Below are positions 29,804 through 38,911 of a stretch of DNA of 64,000 bases, piece by piece. The stretch comes from Micromonospora inositola (GTDB lineage: Bacteria; Actinomycetota; Actinomycetes; Mycobacteriales; Micromonosporaceae): NCBI RefSeq assembly GCF_900090285.1, contig NZ_LT607754.1, positions 5,482,001 to 5,546,000 on the forward strand, given 5' to 3'. The notes under the pieces are model-generated. The model made no database searches and was not told the DNA's origin. It worked only from the letters and a program-made list of their open reading frames with translations. A program made the translations under genes and the position numbers. The number at the start of each line of letters is the position of its first letter. Position 1 is the first letter of the stretch.

Positions 29804-30160
29804 GCCACTTCGTCTGCGTCGCCCAACCCTCATCCACCAACCGCCAACCCGTGCGGTGCAACCGCCCGCCCAGCACCCGCAGCCGACTCGACCAGCCCGG
29901 CGAGCCATCCACCCGTCACGGCGGCCCTGGTTACCGGTCTGACATGAGCAGCGTCGCGGGCGGGATTTCCCGCGCCTTAGGTTGCCGCGACACCAGGGAG
30001 AAGCCCCAGCTCAGGACGTTCCTTCCGAGCTGGGGCTCAGACGTTGTCGGAGCCGGGGCTGCCCGGCCAGCGTCAGGTGCGAGGCGCGGCCACGGCGGCC
30101 TGGACGGGAACCCGACCGCCGCGGCCCTCAATGCTTCCGTCCTCGGCCAGCCAGTCTCCC
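29804..30160. other. intergenic region between convergent genes
   Basis: 357 bases. It contains the hairpin at 30003-30038 and otherwise nothing recognisable. Confidence 0.5.
30003..30038. terminator. hairpin terminator between convergent genes
   Basis: 11-bp perfect arms AGCCCCAGCTC (30003-30013) and GAGCTGGGGCT (30028-30038) with a 14-nt loop. Confidence 0.6.
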
Positions 30161-30937
30161 CTAGACGTCGAGGAACTCGTCGATCATCGGGGCGAGCCAC
30201 TCGGCCCGCTGCGGGATCGAGGTGTGCGTGGTGCCCGGCAGGATCGCCAGCTTGCACTTCGGCAGCCCGGTCAGGTCGCCCGGCACCCCGCCGCCCAGCA
30301 GCTTGAACATCTCCACCGCGTGCTCCGGCCGGATGATGTCCGAGTCGCCCAGCACGAGCATCACCGGCGCGGCGATCGCCCGGATCTGGTCGGCGGACCA
30401 CTCCGGCAGGTCACTGTCGAGCCGCTTCACCTTGGCCACGAGGGTGGCGAAACCGGCCGGGTCCGGGGCGGTACGCAGGTACTCCTCGTGGAACTCCGAG
30501 CCGTGCAGGTGCTCCGGCCGCAGCTCCTGGATGCCGTCCAGCAGGCCCGGGTACATGCCGTCCAGGGTGAAGCACACCGACGCCAGGACGAGCCGGCCGA
30601 CCCGGTCGGCGTGGTCGGTGCCCAGCCGCAGCGCGGTCGCCGCGCCCATGCTCCAGCCGAACACGTCCGCCCGATCGATACCGAGGTGGTCGAGCAGCGC
30701 CACCACGTCGGCGGCGAAGTCCTCCACGGTCAGATCGCGGTCGATGTCCGCGGTGTGCCCGTGCGCCTGCAGCTCCACCGCGATCACCCGCCGCGTCTTC
30801 GTGAGGAACGGCAGGATCGTGCCGAACGACGTGCCGATCCCGGACAGCGCCCCGTGGATCAGGACGACCGGCCGGCCGGCGCCGGTGCCGTGCTCCTCGT
30901 AGTACATGTCCAGGCCGTTGACGGGTGCGTAGCTCAT
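30161..30937 (-). CDS. alpha/beta fold hydrolase
   Basis: 258 residues. Oxyanion-hole HG in VVLIHGALSG, nucleophile elbow GWSMGAATA (Ser near residue 96), the acid region in VMLVLGDSDII, and the catalytic His in LPGTTHTSIPQ. Cytosolic, substrate unknown. ATG at 30937 with GGGA about 9 nt upstream. Divergent from the SARP regulator; the promoter carries three 11-bp GCTTACGG-type repeats 51-80 bases upstream. The same arrangement is found before the RibD-type reductase on the other side of the regulator. Confidence 0.9.
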   Translation of the reverse strand: MSYAPVNGLDMYYEEHGTGAGRPVVLIHGALSGIGTSFGTILPFLTKTRRVIAVELQAHGHTADIDRDLTVEDFAADVVALLDHLGIDRADVFGWSMGAATALRLGTDHADRVGRLVLASVCFTLDGMYPGLLDGIQELRPEHLHGSEFHEEYLRTAPDPAGFATLVAKVKRLDSDLPEWSADQIRAIAAPVMLVLGDSDIIRPEHAVEMFKLLGGGVPGDLTGLPKCKLAILPGTTHTSIPQRAEWLAPMIDEFLDV

Positions 30938-30987
30938 GACCGTGATCCCTTCTCGAACTCGCTGACACCCACACCGTGCGCCGCCCC

Positions 30988-31020
30988 GCTTACGGTCGAC
31001 TTCCCGCCGGCTTACGGCTT
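30988..31020. promoter_or_regulatory. SARP-box: three 11-bp direct repeats
   Basis: GCTTACGG at 30988 and 31010 with a degenerate ACTTCCCG at 30999 give exact 11-bp periodicity, the geometry of SARP/AfsR binding sites. It lies in the divergent promoter of the hydrolase and the SARP gene and touches the SARP -10 element, so autoregulation is likely. Confidence 0.6.
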
Positions 31021-31021
31021 G

Positions 31022-31027
31022 TAGGGT
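31022..31027 (+). promoter_or_regulatory. -10 element of a leaderless promoter for the SARP gene
   Basis: TAGGGT, 7 nt (GGCCCGC) before the ATG at 31035. This supports that ATG over the GTG at 31026. Confidence 0.6.
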
Positions 31028-31034
31028 GGCCCGC

Positions 31035-34000
31035 ATGCGGTTCGGGGTCCTGGGCCCGCTCGCCGTCACCACCGAGGCCGGCGAGCCGGTAACCGTGCCC
31101 GGCGTCAAGGTGCGCGCGCTCCTCGCCGACCTGCTCGCGAACCGCAACCAGGTCGTCTCGGCGGACCGGCTGATCGACGACCTCTGGGGCGACGACTCAC
31201 CGGCGAACGCGGCCGGCGCCCTGCAGGTTCGGGTCTCCCAGCTCCGCAAGGCGCTCAACGACGCCGAATCCGGCGCCCGTGACCTGGTCGAGTCCCGCCC
31301 GCCCGGTTACCTGCTGCGAGCGACCACCGACGCGGACCGCTTCGGCGAACTGGCGGCCGCGGCGGACGTGGGCCAGCTGACCGAGGCGCTCGGGCTGTGG
31401 CGCGGGGAGCCGTACGCGGACTTCGCCGACTCCGAGTACGTCCGCGCCGAGGCCCTCCGACTGGCCGAGCAGCGCCTCGCCGTGCTCGAACGCCTCGCCG
31501 ACGCCCGCCTGGCCCGCGGCGAACACGACCTGGTCGCCGCCGACCTGGCCGACCTGGTCGCCCGGCACCCGCTCCGCGAGGGCCTGCGCGCCCTGCACCT
31601 GCGCGCCCTGTACGCGGCCGGCCGCCAGACCGAGGCCCTGGAAAGTTACGCCGACCTGCGCGACCGCCTCGCCGACGAACTCGGCCTCGACCCCAACCCG
31701 GAACTGGTCGCCCTGCACCGGCGGATCCTGGCGCAGGACCCCGACCTGACCGGACCACCCCGGGCGGCCCTGATCCGCAACAGCATCCCGGCCCGCCTGA
31801 ACGAGCTGGTCGGCCGGGCCGAGGCGCTCACCGAACTGCGCACGCTGATCCCGGAGCGACGCCTGATCACGCTCACCGGCCCAGGCGGCGTCGGCAAGAC
31901 CCGGCTGGCCACCGAGGCGGCCCGCGAACAGGCGTACCCGGACGGCGTCCACCTGGTCGAACTCGCCGCGCTCCCGCCCGGCGATTCCGGCGTCGCCGAC
32001 CGGATCCTCGCCACCCTGGACGTCCACGAGGCGGCCGGCGTCCGCGTCCCGGCCACCGACCGGCTGCTCGCCGCGGTCCGGCAGCGGCGGCTGCTGCTCG
32101 TGCTGGACAACTGCGAACACGTCATCGAGCCGGCCGCCGGCCTGGTGGCCCGGCTGCTGCGGGACACCCCCGGCGTCACCGTGCTGGCGACCAGCCGGGA
32201 ACCACTCGGCCTCACCGGCGAACTGGTGTGGGAGGTGCCGCCGCTGGCCGTGCCGGATGACGAGCACGACCCGGACGCGGTCCGCCGATCCGCCGCAGCC
32301 CGGCTGTTCGCCGCCCGCGCCGCGGCTCAACAGCGCGGCTTCCGGCTGGACGACCGCACCGCGCCGGCCGTCGCGCAGCTCTGCCGCCGCCTGGACGGCT
32401 TGCCGCTGGCCCTGGAACTGGCCGCGACCCGGGTCCGCGCGCTCGGCGTCACCGGCGTGGTGGAGCGCCTCGACGACCGGTTCAGGCTGCTCGCCACCCA
32501 GCAGCGGGACGTGCCGGCCCGGCAGCGCACCCTGGCCGCGGTGATCGGCTGGAGCTGGGACCTGCTCGACGACTCGGACCGTGAGGTCCTGGCCCGGCTC
32601 GCGGTGTTCAGCGACGGCTGCACCCTGGACGCCGCCGAGGCGGTCTGCGACGCCGATGTCGATGTGCTGGCCCGGCTGGTCGACCGGTCCCTGGTGGGCA
32701 TGGACGACACCTGGGCCGGCCCGCGCTACCGGCTGCTCGAGTCGGTCGCCGCGTTCTGCGTCGACCGCCTCGAGACCGACCGCCCAGGGGATGCGGCCAC
32801 GGTCCGGGCCCGGCACGCCGCGTACTTCACCGACCTGGCCGAGCGCGCCGACCCCGAGCTGCGCGGCCCCGGCCAGGCCGAGTGGCTGACCACACTGGAC
32901 ACCGAGAACGCCAACCTGCGCTCGGCGCTCGCGCATGGCGGCGGGCTGCGCCTGGCCAACGCGCTGACCTGGTACTGGTTCCTGCGCGGCCGGTTCACCG
33001 AGGCCCGCCGCGGGCTGGCCCTCGACGGCGACCGGTCCGCGCAGGCCCGGGCCGCGGCCTGGCGGGTGGGGTTCGCGCTGCTGCAGGGCGACCTGGTGGA
33101 AACCGGCGACATCTCGACGTACGACGACAGTCGGGCCGCCTGGTTCGTGGCCGCCGCGCTGATCGACCGCAGCGAACTGACCCTGGCGGCCGAGCTGCTG
33201 TCCGGCGCGGGAGAATCCGGCGACCAGTGGACGGCGGCGGCCGTGCTGAGCAGCCGGGCGAAACTCGCGCACGCGGCCGGTGACCTGGCCGCCCTGGAGC
33301 GGGACGGCACCCGCTGCGCGGAGATCTTCGCCGAGCTGGGTGACCGGTGGGGCCGGCTGCAGGCCAGCGACTGGGTGGCCGGCCTGGCCGAGCTGACCGG
33401 GGAGTACGACCGGGCCGCCGCCCTGCACCGCGAGGGCCTGGGCTGGGCCGAGGAGTTGTCGCTGTGGCCCGCGGTGAGCAGCAAGCTGTCCTGGCTGGCC
33501 TGGCTCGCCGTGCAGACCCGCGACTACGTGCAGGCCCGGGAACTGGCGGAGCGGGCGTACAAGCTGGCGGCCGAGCAGGACTCGGCGGGTGCCGTGGTGT
33601 TCGCCGAGCTGAGCCTCGGCTTCGCCGCCCGCCGGGACGGCAAACTGGACGTCGCCACCACTCACCTCGAGCACCTGGTGGAGCTGGCCCGCCGGGACGC
33701 GCAGCCAGCGCTGTTCCTGCCGATGGTGCTGGTCGAGCTGGGGTACGCGGCCGAGCAGGACGGCGACCCGGCGACCGGGTTGGCCCGGCACGTCGAGGCG
33801 TTCGACGCGGCGCGGGCGATGGGCGCCCCGCGCGACGCGATCGGCGCCCTCGAAGGCATCGCATCGGCCGCCGCCTGGTCCGTGCCGGAGGTCGCCGCCC
33901 GGGTGCTCGGCGCCGCGGCCGCCGCCCGGCGGGCCGCCGAGTTCGCCGCGGCGCCCGCTGAGCGGGACGAACTGGACCGCATCACCGGGCGCCTGGTCGC

Positions 34001-34082
34001 CGCGCTCAGCCGGGAGCGGTTCGACACGCTGGTCGCCGCCGGGCACGACCTGAGCCCGGGCGAGGCCCGGGCCCTGGTCTGA
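31035..34082 (+). CDS. SARP/AfsR-like transcriptional regulator with NTPase and TPR domains
   Basis: 1015 residues. An OmpR-like winged helix (about 1-90: RFGVLGPLAV, ADRLIDDLWGDDSPANAAGALQVRVSQLRKAL), a BTAD domain (about 95-240: GLRALHLRALYAAGRQTEALESYADLRDRLADELGLDPNPEL), then an NB-ARC/AAA ATPase with Walker A GPGGVGKTRLA near 281 and Walker B LLLVLDNCEHVI, and TPR-like helices to the end. This is the large LuxR/AfsR-type SARP architecture that activates target promoters bearing 11-bp direct repeats. The likely targets are its two flanking minus-strand genes. Six bases separate it from the convergent reductase gene. Confidence 0.93.
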   Translation: MRFGVLGPLAVTTEAGEPVTVPGVKVRALLADLLANRNQVVSADRLIDDLWGDDSPANAAGALQVRVSQLRKALNDAESGARDLVESRPPGYLLRATTDADRFGELAAAADVGQLTEALGLWRGEPYADFADSEYVRAEALRLAEQRLAVLERLADARLARGEHDLVAADLADLVARHPLREGLRALHLRALYAAGRQTEALESYADLRDRLADELGLDPNPELVALHRRILAQDPDLTGPPRAALIRNSIPARLNELVGRAEALTELRTLIPERRLITLTGPGGVGKTRLATEAAREQAYPDGVHLVELAALPPGDSGVADRILATLDVHEAAGVRVPATDRLLAAVRQRRLLLVLDNCEHVIEPAAGLVARLLRDTPGVTVLATSREPLGLTGELVWEVPPLAVPDDEHDPDAVRRSAAARLFAARAAAQQRGFRLDDRTAPAVAQLCRRLDGLPLALELAATRVRALGVTGVVERLDDRFRLLATQQRDVPARQRTLAAVIGWSWDLLDDSDREVLARLAVFSDGCTLDAAEAVCDADVDVLARLVDRSLVGMDDTWAGPRYRLLESVAAFCVDRLETDRPGDAATVRARHAAYFTDLAERADPELRGPGQAEWLTTLDTENANLRSALAHGGGLRLANALTWYWFLRGRFTEARRGLALDGDRSAQARAAAWRVGFALLQGDLVETGDISTYDDSRAAWFVAAALIDRSELTLAAELLSGAGESGDQWTAAAVLSSRAKLAHAAGDLAALERDGTRCAEIFAELGDRWGRLQASDWVAGLAELTGEYDRAAALHREGLGWAEELSLWPAVSSKLSWLAWLAVQTRDYVQARELAERAYKLAAEQDSAGAVVFAELSLGFAARRDGKLDVATTHLEHLVELARRDAQPALFLPMVLVELGYAAEQDGDPATGLARHVEAFDAARAMGAPRDAIGALEGIASAAAWSVPEVAARVLGAAAAARRAAEFAAAPAERDELDRITGRLVAALSRERFDTLVAAGHDLSPGEARALV

Positions 34083-34088
34083 TCGGAT

Positions 34089-34634
34089 CTACCGCGCCGG
34101 GCGGTACGAGGCGATGATCACGCCGCTCTTCATCACCGTGGTGTCGGCCAGCTCCAGCGTCGCCGTCGCGTCGGCCAGCGGCGTGGTCACCGTGCCGCCG
34201 CCGACGAACACCGGGTGGATCCAGAACCGGGCCTCGTCCAGCAGGCCGGCCTTGAGCAGGGTGTGCGCGACCGGACCGTAGCCGTACATCAGGATGTCCT
34301 TGCCGTCCTGGGCCTTGAGCTTCGTGACCTCCTCGACCAGGTCGCCCTGCAGGACCGTGGTGTTGTTCCACTTCGGATCGGTCAGGGTGGTCGAGGCGAC
34401 GTACTTGCGGATGCCGTTCATCTCGGCGGCGCCGCTGTCCTCGGTCTCCGGCATCTGCGGCCACGCCGCGGCGAAACCGTCGTAGGTGCGGCGCCCCATC
34501 AGCAGCGCGTCCGCGGCCCGCAGCTGCGCGCCGGCGTACGCGACGGCTTCGTCGTCGAAGTACGGCGTGGTCCACACCGGGTTCTCGATGACACCGTCGA
34601 GGGTGATGTAGGTCGAGGCGATGACCTTGCGCAT
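34089..34634 (-). CDS. dihydrofolate reductase family protein (RibD C-terminal domain type)
   Basis: 181 residues: RKVIASTYITLDGVIENP at the N-terminus, LLMGRRTYDGFAAAWP binding NADPH, KDILMYGYGPVAHTLLKAGLLDEARFWIHPVFVGGG near the C-terminus. Cytosolic NADPH-dependent reductase of unknown substrate, unlikely to be the essential DHFR. Strong GGAGGA ribosome binding site. Two GCTT-type 11-bp repeats lie 56-80 bases upstream, matching the hydrolase promoter, so it is a predicted SARP target. Confidence 0.88.
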   Translation of the reverse strand: MRKVIASTYITLDGVIENPVWTTPYFDDEAVAYAGAQLRAADALLMGRRTYDGFAAAWPQMPETEDSGAAEMNGIRKYVASTTLTDPKWNNTTVLQGDLVEEVTKLKAQDGKDILMYGYGPVAHTLLKAGLLDEARFWIHPVFVGGGTVTTPLADATATLELADTTVMKSGVIIASYRPAR

Positions 34635-34689
34635 GGCTTCCTCCTGGAACGTCTGCTCGTTGGTTACGCCCTGTACCCTGCCGATCCGC

Positions 34690-34711
34690 GCTTACGGTTT
34701 GCTTCAGATGT
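34690..34711. promoter_or_regulatory. SARP-box upstream of the RibD-type reductase
   Basis: GCTTACGG at 34690 and the degenerate GCTTCAGA at 34701, spaced 11 bp, in the same orientation and at the same distance from the start codon as in the hydrolase promoter. Confidence 0.55.
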
Positions 34712-34761
34712 CCCTGCCCTCCCCGAAACCGGCCGGCAACTCAACGATCCGGCAACAACCC

Positions 34762-34792
34762 TTGACTACGGTATCCGTTGCGGTCCTATCCT
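34762..34792 (+). promoter_or_regulatory. candidate promoter of the potADBC-type operon
   Basis: TTGACT (34762-34767) and TATCCT (34787-34792), 19 bases apart, slightly long; 72 bases before the ATPase start. Confidence 0.35.
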
Positions 34793-34863
34793 CCGGCAGA
34801 AGAATCCGAAGCCACTGGCTACTTGGGTCCCCATGATCCGTGGAAGAACTGGAGCCTGCCGCC

Positions 34864-35895
34864 GTGTCGGAACCCGCGATCCGCCTGACCGGGCTGCGCA
34901 AGTCGTTCGATGCCGTGGAGGCCGTCGCCGGCATCGACCTGGAGATCGCCGACGGCGAGTTCTTCTCCATGCTCGGGCCGTCCGGGTCCGGCAAGACGAC
35001 GGTGCTGCGGATGATCGCCGGATTCGAGCTGCCGACCGCCGGCACCGTCACGCTCGCCGGTCGCGACGTCACCCGGCTCGCCCCGTTCGACCGGGACGTC
35101 AACACCGTCTTCCAGGACTACGCCCTCTTCCCGCACATGACCGTCCAGCAGAACGTGGAGTACGGCCTGCGGGTGCTTAAGGTGGCGCGCGCCGAGCGGC
35201 GGGAGCGGGCGGCGGCGGCGCTGCGGACGGTCCGCCTCGACGGGTACGGCGAGCGCCGGCCCAACGCGCTGTCCGGTGGGCAGCGCCAGCGCGTCGCGCT
35301 GGCCCGCGCCCTGGTCAACCGCCCGGCCGTGTTGCTGCTCGACGAACCGTTCGGCGCGCTGGACCTGAAGCTGCGCGAGGAGATGCAGGTCGAGCTGAAG
35401 GCGATCCAGCGCGAGGTCGGCATCACCTTCGTCTTCGTCACGCACGACCAGCAGGAGGCGCTGACGATGAGCGACCGGGTGGCGGTGTTCAACCAGGGCC
35501 GGATCGAGCAGGTCGACACGCCGGCCGAGGTGTACGAGCGCCCGGGCACCCCGTTCGTCGCCGGCTTCGTGGGCACCTCCAACCTGTTCGAGGGGGAGAC
35601 CGCCCGCACGGTGCTCGGCCGCGACGGCGTGTTCTCCGTACGCCCGGAGAAGATCCGACTCGGCGGCGCGCCCGCGTCCGCCGAGGAGATCAGCGCGGCG
35701 GGTCAGGTCGTCGAGGTGATCTACGCGGGAGCGGCGACCCGTTTCGTGGTCGACCTCGACGCCGGGGCGCGCGTCGTCGCAATGCAGCAGAACCAGCAGA
35801 CCTCCCCCGCCGACGTGGCGGCCCTGCGCGGCAAGCCGATCCGGCTGACCTGGCGGGCCGAGCACGTCGTCCCGGTTCCCGTGAGCTCCCGTTGA
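34864..35895 (+). CDS. potA: spermidine/putrescine-type ABC transporter ATP-binding protein
   Basis: 343 residues. Walker A GPSGSGKTT near 38, Q-loop FQDYALFPHMTV, signature LSGGQRQRVALARAL near 135, Walker B LLLDEPFGALD near 157, switch His in FVTHDQQEAL, then a C-terminal TOBE domain (VRPEKIRLG). GTG at 34864 has GGAG 9 nt upstream; GTG at 34840 is the longer alternative. First gene of a four-gene importer unit with a PotD-type binding protein and PotB/PotC permeases. Confidence 0.93.
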   Translation: MSEPAIRLTGLRKSFDAVEAVAGIDLEIADGEFFSMLGPSGSGKTTVLRMIAGFELPTAGTVTLAGRDVTRLAPFDRDVNTVFQDYALFPHMTVQQNVEYGLRVLKVARAERRERAAAALRTVRLDGYGERRPNALSGGQRQRVALARALVNRPAVLLLDEPFGALDLKLREEMQVELKAIQREVGITFVFVTHDQQEALTMSDRVAVFNQGRIEQVDTPAEVYERPGTPFVAGFVGTSNLFEGETARTVLGRDGVFSVRPEKIRLGGAPASAEEISAAGQVVEVIYAGAATRFVVDLDAGARVVAMQQNQQTSPADVAALRGKPIRLTWRAEHVVPVPVSSR

Positions 35896-35930
35896 GACCC
35901 CTGTCGACACCCCCAAGAAGGAGGGCGCAG

Positions 35931-37130
35931 ATGCGCACCACCCGAGTCTTCACCGCGCTCGCTGCGGCCGGCCTGCTCGCGCTCGCCGGGTGCGGCGACG
36001 GCGGCGGCAGCGCCGGCGGCCCCGGCCCCGGCGGCATCAAACCGCCCAAGATCGACAAGCTGGCGTCGCTCGGCGCCGGCGAGGGCCAGGTCAACATCGT
36101 CGCCTGGGCCGGGTACGTGGAGAACGGCTCCACGGACCCGAAGGTCGACTGGGTCACCGGCTTCGAGAAGGAGACGGGCTGCAAGGTCAACGTGAAGGTC
36201 GCCGGCACCTCCGACGAGATGGTGACGCTGATGAAGACCGGGGACTACGACGTGGTCTCGGCCTCCGGCGACGCCTCGCTGCGACTGATCTACGGCGGCG
36301 AGGTCGCCCCGGTCAACACCGACCTGGTGGCCAACTACAAGGACGTCTTCGACGGCCTGAAGCTCAAGCAGTGGAACTCGGTCGACGGGGTGGCCTACGG
36401 CATCCCGCACGGCCGCGGCGCGAACGTGCTGATGTACCGCACCGACAAGGTGACCCCGGCGCCGACGTCCTGGAGCGCGGTGTTCGACCCCAACTCGCCG
36501 TACAAGGGCAAGGTGACGGCGTACGACTCGCCGATCTACCTCGCCGACGCGGCGCTGTACCTGATGAAGCACCAGCCGGAGCTGGGCATCAAGAACCCGT
36601 ACGCGCTGGACGACAAGCAGTTCGCCGCCGCCGTGGACCTGCTCAAGAAGCAGAACGAGCAGATCGGTGAGTACTGGTCGGACTACACCAAGGAGGTGCA
36701 GGCCTTCAAGTCCGGCAACTCGGTGGTCGGCACCGCGTGGCAGGTCATCGTCAACCTGGCCAAGGCCGACGGCGCCCCCGTCGAGGCGGTCCTGCCCTCC
36801 GAGGGCGCGACCGGCTGGTCCGACACCTGGATGATCTCCGCCAAGGCCAAGCACCCGAACTGCGGCTACCTCTGGATGAACCACATCATCGACCCGGTGG
36901 CGAACGCCGCCGTGGCGGAGTGGTTCGGCGAGGCCCCGGCGAACAAGCTCTCCTGCGACAAGACCGCCGACAAGAACCACTGCACCACGTTCCACGCCGC
37001 CGACGAAGCGTACTTCGACCAGGTCTGGTTCTGGAGCACCCCGGTGGAGCAGTGCCTCGACGGCCGTACCGACGTCAAGTGCAAGGACTACGCGGCCTGG
37101 ACCCAGGCCTGGACCACGATCAAGGGCTGA
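35931..37130 (+). CDS. PotD/PotF-type substrate-binding lipoprotein
   Basis: 399 residues. Lipoprotein signal RVFTALAAAGLLALAGC with lipobox LAGC, then a family 8 solute-binding protein: VNIVAWAGYVENG, VAGTSDEMVTLMKTGDYDVVSASG, GVAYGIPHGRGANVLMYRTDKV, and GWSDTWMISAKAKHPNCGYLWMN. ATG at 35931 with AAGGAGG upstream. Polyamine or a related cationic amine is the expected ligand, by family only. Confidence 0.92.
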   Translation: MRTTRVFTALAAAGLLALAGCGDGGGSAGGPGPGGIKPPKIDKLASLGAGEGQVNIVAWAGYVENGSTDPKVDWVTGFEKETGCKVNVKVAGTSDEMVTLMKTGDYDVVSASGDASLRLIYGGEVAPVNTDLVANYKDVFDGLKLKQWNSVDGVAYGIPHGRGANVLMYRTDKVTPAPTSWSAVFDPNSPYKGKVTAYDSPIYLADAALYLMKHQPELGIKNPYALDDKQFAAAVDLLKKQNEQIGEYWSDYTKEVQAFKSGNSVVGTAWQVIVNLAKADGAPVEAVLPSEGATGWSDTWMISAKAKHPNCGYLWMNHIIDPVANAAVAEWFGEAPANKLSCDKTADKNHCTTFHAADEAYFDQVWFWSTPVEQCLDGRTDVKCKDYAAWTQAWTTIKG

Positions 37131-37135
37131 GACAC

Positions 37136-38056
37136 GTGACGGCTCTCTCCACGGTGGACCGGCCGGCGGGCGACGACACGATCGCCGCCCGCGGGCCGGT
37201 CCGCCGGTTCTCCTCCTGGCTGCACCGACACCGCGGGGCACGCCTCGCCGGGCTGCTCTCGGCGCCGCTGCTCTGGCTGCTCGTGGCGTACCTCGGCTCG
37301 CTGGCCGTGCTCTTCGTCTCGGCACTGTGGACGGTCAACAGCTTCACCGGCGACCTGGTCCGGGAGCCGACGTTCGCGAACTTCCGCACCATCCTGACCG
37401 AAGCGGTCTACCGCACCGTCACCCTGCGCAGCCTCGGCGTCGCGGCCGCGGTCACCGTCATCGACGTGCTCATCGCGCTGCCGATGGCGTTCTTCATGGC
37501 GAAGGTCGCCTCCCCGCGCAGCCGCAGGTTGCTGGTCATCGCGATCCTCACCCCGCTGTGGGCGAGCTACCTGGTCAAGGCGTACGCCTGGCGGGTGATG
37601 CTCGCCAACGGCGGGCCGGTGGACTGGCTCTTCGGGGGCGCCGGCAACGGCCCCGGGTACGGGCTGCTCGCGACCGTGCTCGTGCTGAGCTACCTGTGGC
37701 TGCCGTACATGATCCTGCCCATCTACGCGGGGCTGGAGCGGCTGCCGGACTCGCTGCTGGAGGCCTCGGCGGACCTCGGTGCCCGGGGCGGGCGCACGGT
37801 CCGCGCGGTGGTGCTGCCGATGATCGTGCCGTCGGTGATCGCCGGCTCGATCTTCACGTTCTCCCTGTCCCTCGGCGACTACATCACCGTGCAGATCGTG
37901 GGCGGCAAGACGCAGCTCATCGGCAACCTGGTGTACGCCAACATCGGCGCGGCGAACAACCTGCCGTTCTCGGCGGCGCTCGCCACGATCCCCGTACTCA
38001 TCATGGTCGTGTATCTGGTGGCGGTGCGCCGGTCCGGCGCGTTGGAGGAGCTGTGA
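37136..38056 (+). CDS. potB: PotB-type ABC transporter permease
   Basis: 306 residues, six helices, EAA loop SLLEASADLGARGGRTVRAVVLPMIVPS. It begins at a GTG 5 bases after the binding-protein gene and ends in a GTGA overlap with the PotC-type gene. Confidence 0.92.
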   Translation: MTALSTVDRPAGDDTIAARGPVRRFSSWLHRHRGARLAGLLSAPLLWLLVAYLGSLAVLFVSALWTVNSFTGDLVREPTFANFRTILTEAVYRTVTLRSLGVAAAVTVIDVLIALPMAFFMAKVASPRSRRLLVIAILTPLWASYLVKAYAWRVMLANGGPVDWLFGGAGNGPGYGLLATVLVLSYLWLPYMILPIYAGLERLPDSLLEASADLGARGGRTVRAVVLPMIVPSVIAGSIFTFSLSLGDYITVQIVGGKTQLIGNLVYANIGAANNLPFSAALATIPVLIMVVYLVAVRRSGALEEL

Positions 38057-38865
38057 CGCTGTCGCGCGGAGCGCGCTGGCTGCTGCGCGGGGCCATGGCG
38101 GTGGGCCTGGCCTTCGTCTACGTGCCGCTGGCCATCGTGCTGGTCAACTCGTTCAACGCCGATCGTACCTTCGCCTGGCCGCCGCCGCGCTGGACCACCG
38201 ACTGGTGGGTGCGGGCGTGGGAGAACGCCGGGGCCCGCGAGGCGCTGTGGGCCTCGGTGAAGGCCGGCCTCGGCGCGACGGCCGTCGCGCTCCTGCTCGG
38301 CACGCTGGTCGCGTTCGCGGTGCAGCGCTACCGGTTCTTCGGGCGGGACGCCGTCTCGCTGCTCGTGGTGCTGCCGATCGCGCTGCCCGGCATCGTCACG
38401 GGGATCGCGCTGGACACCGCCTTCCGCTCGCTGATCGAGCCGCTCGGGGTCGGCAAGGGGCTGTTCTCGGTGATCGTCGGACACGCGACGTTCTGCGTCG
38501 TGGTGGTCTACAACAACGTGCTGGCCCGGCTGCGCCGGCTGGGGGGCAACCTGGAGGAGGCGAGCGCGGACCTCGGCGCGGACACCTTCCAGACGTTCCG
38601 CTACGTGACGTTCCCGCTGCTGCGCTCGGCGCTGTTCGCCGGCGGGCTGCTGGCCTTCGCGCTCTCCTTCGACGAGATCATCGTGACGACCTTCACGGCC
38701 GGGCCGGGCGTCCAGACCCTGCCCATCTGGATCTTCAACAACCTCTTCCGGCCCAACCAGGCGCCGGTCATCAACGTCGTCGCGGCGGTGCTGATCGTGC
38801 TCTCGATCGTGCCGATCTACCTCGCCCAGCGCGTCTCCGACACCGCTGCCGGCGGCCGCCTCTGA
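38053..38865 (+). CDS. potC: PotC-type ABC transporter permease
   Basis: 270 residues, six helices, EAA loop NLEEASADLGADTFQTFRYVTFPLL. GTG start inside the GTGA overlap with the upstream permease gene, with GGAGG just before it, so the two are coupled. Last gene of the importer operon. Confidence 0.92.
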   Translation: MTLSRGARWLLRGAMAVGLAFVYVPLAIVLVNSFNADRTFAWPPPRWTTDWWVRAWENAGAREALWASVKAGLGATAVALLLGTLVAFAVQRYRFFGRDAVSLLVVLPIALPGIVTGIALDTAFRSLIEPLGVGKGLFSVIVGHATFCVVVVYNNVLARLRRLGGNLEEASADLGADTFQTFRYVTFPLLRSALFAGGLLAFALSFDEIIVTTFTAGPGVQTLPIWIFNNLFRPNQAPVINVVAAVLIVLSIVPIYLAQRVSDTAAGGRL

Positions 38866-38911
38866 CCCGCACGCACCCGCTCCCCGGCGACGCCCGTGCC
38901 AAGATCTGTTC

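Noticed and set aside
31197..34046. Minus-strand frame of 949 codons opposite the SARP gene
   Set aside because: Shadow frame; the plus strand encodes recognisable BTAD, ATPase and TPR sequence over the same bases.
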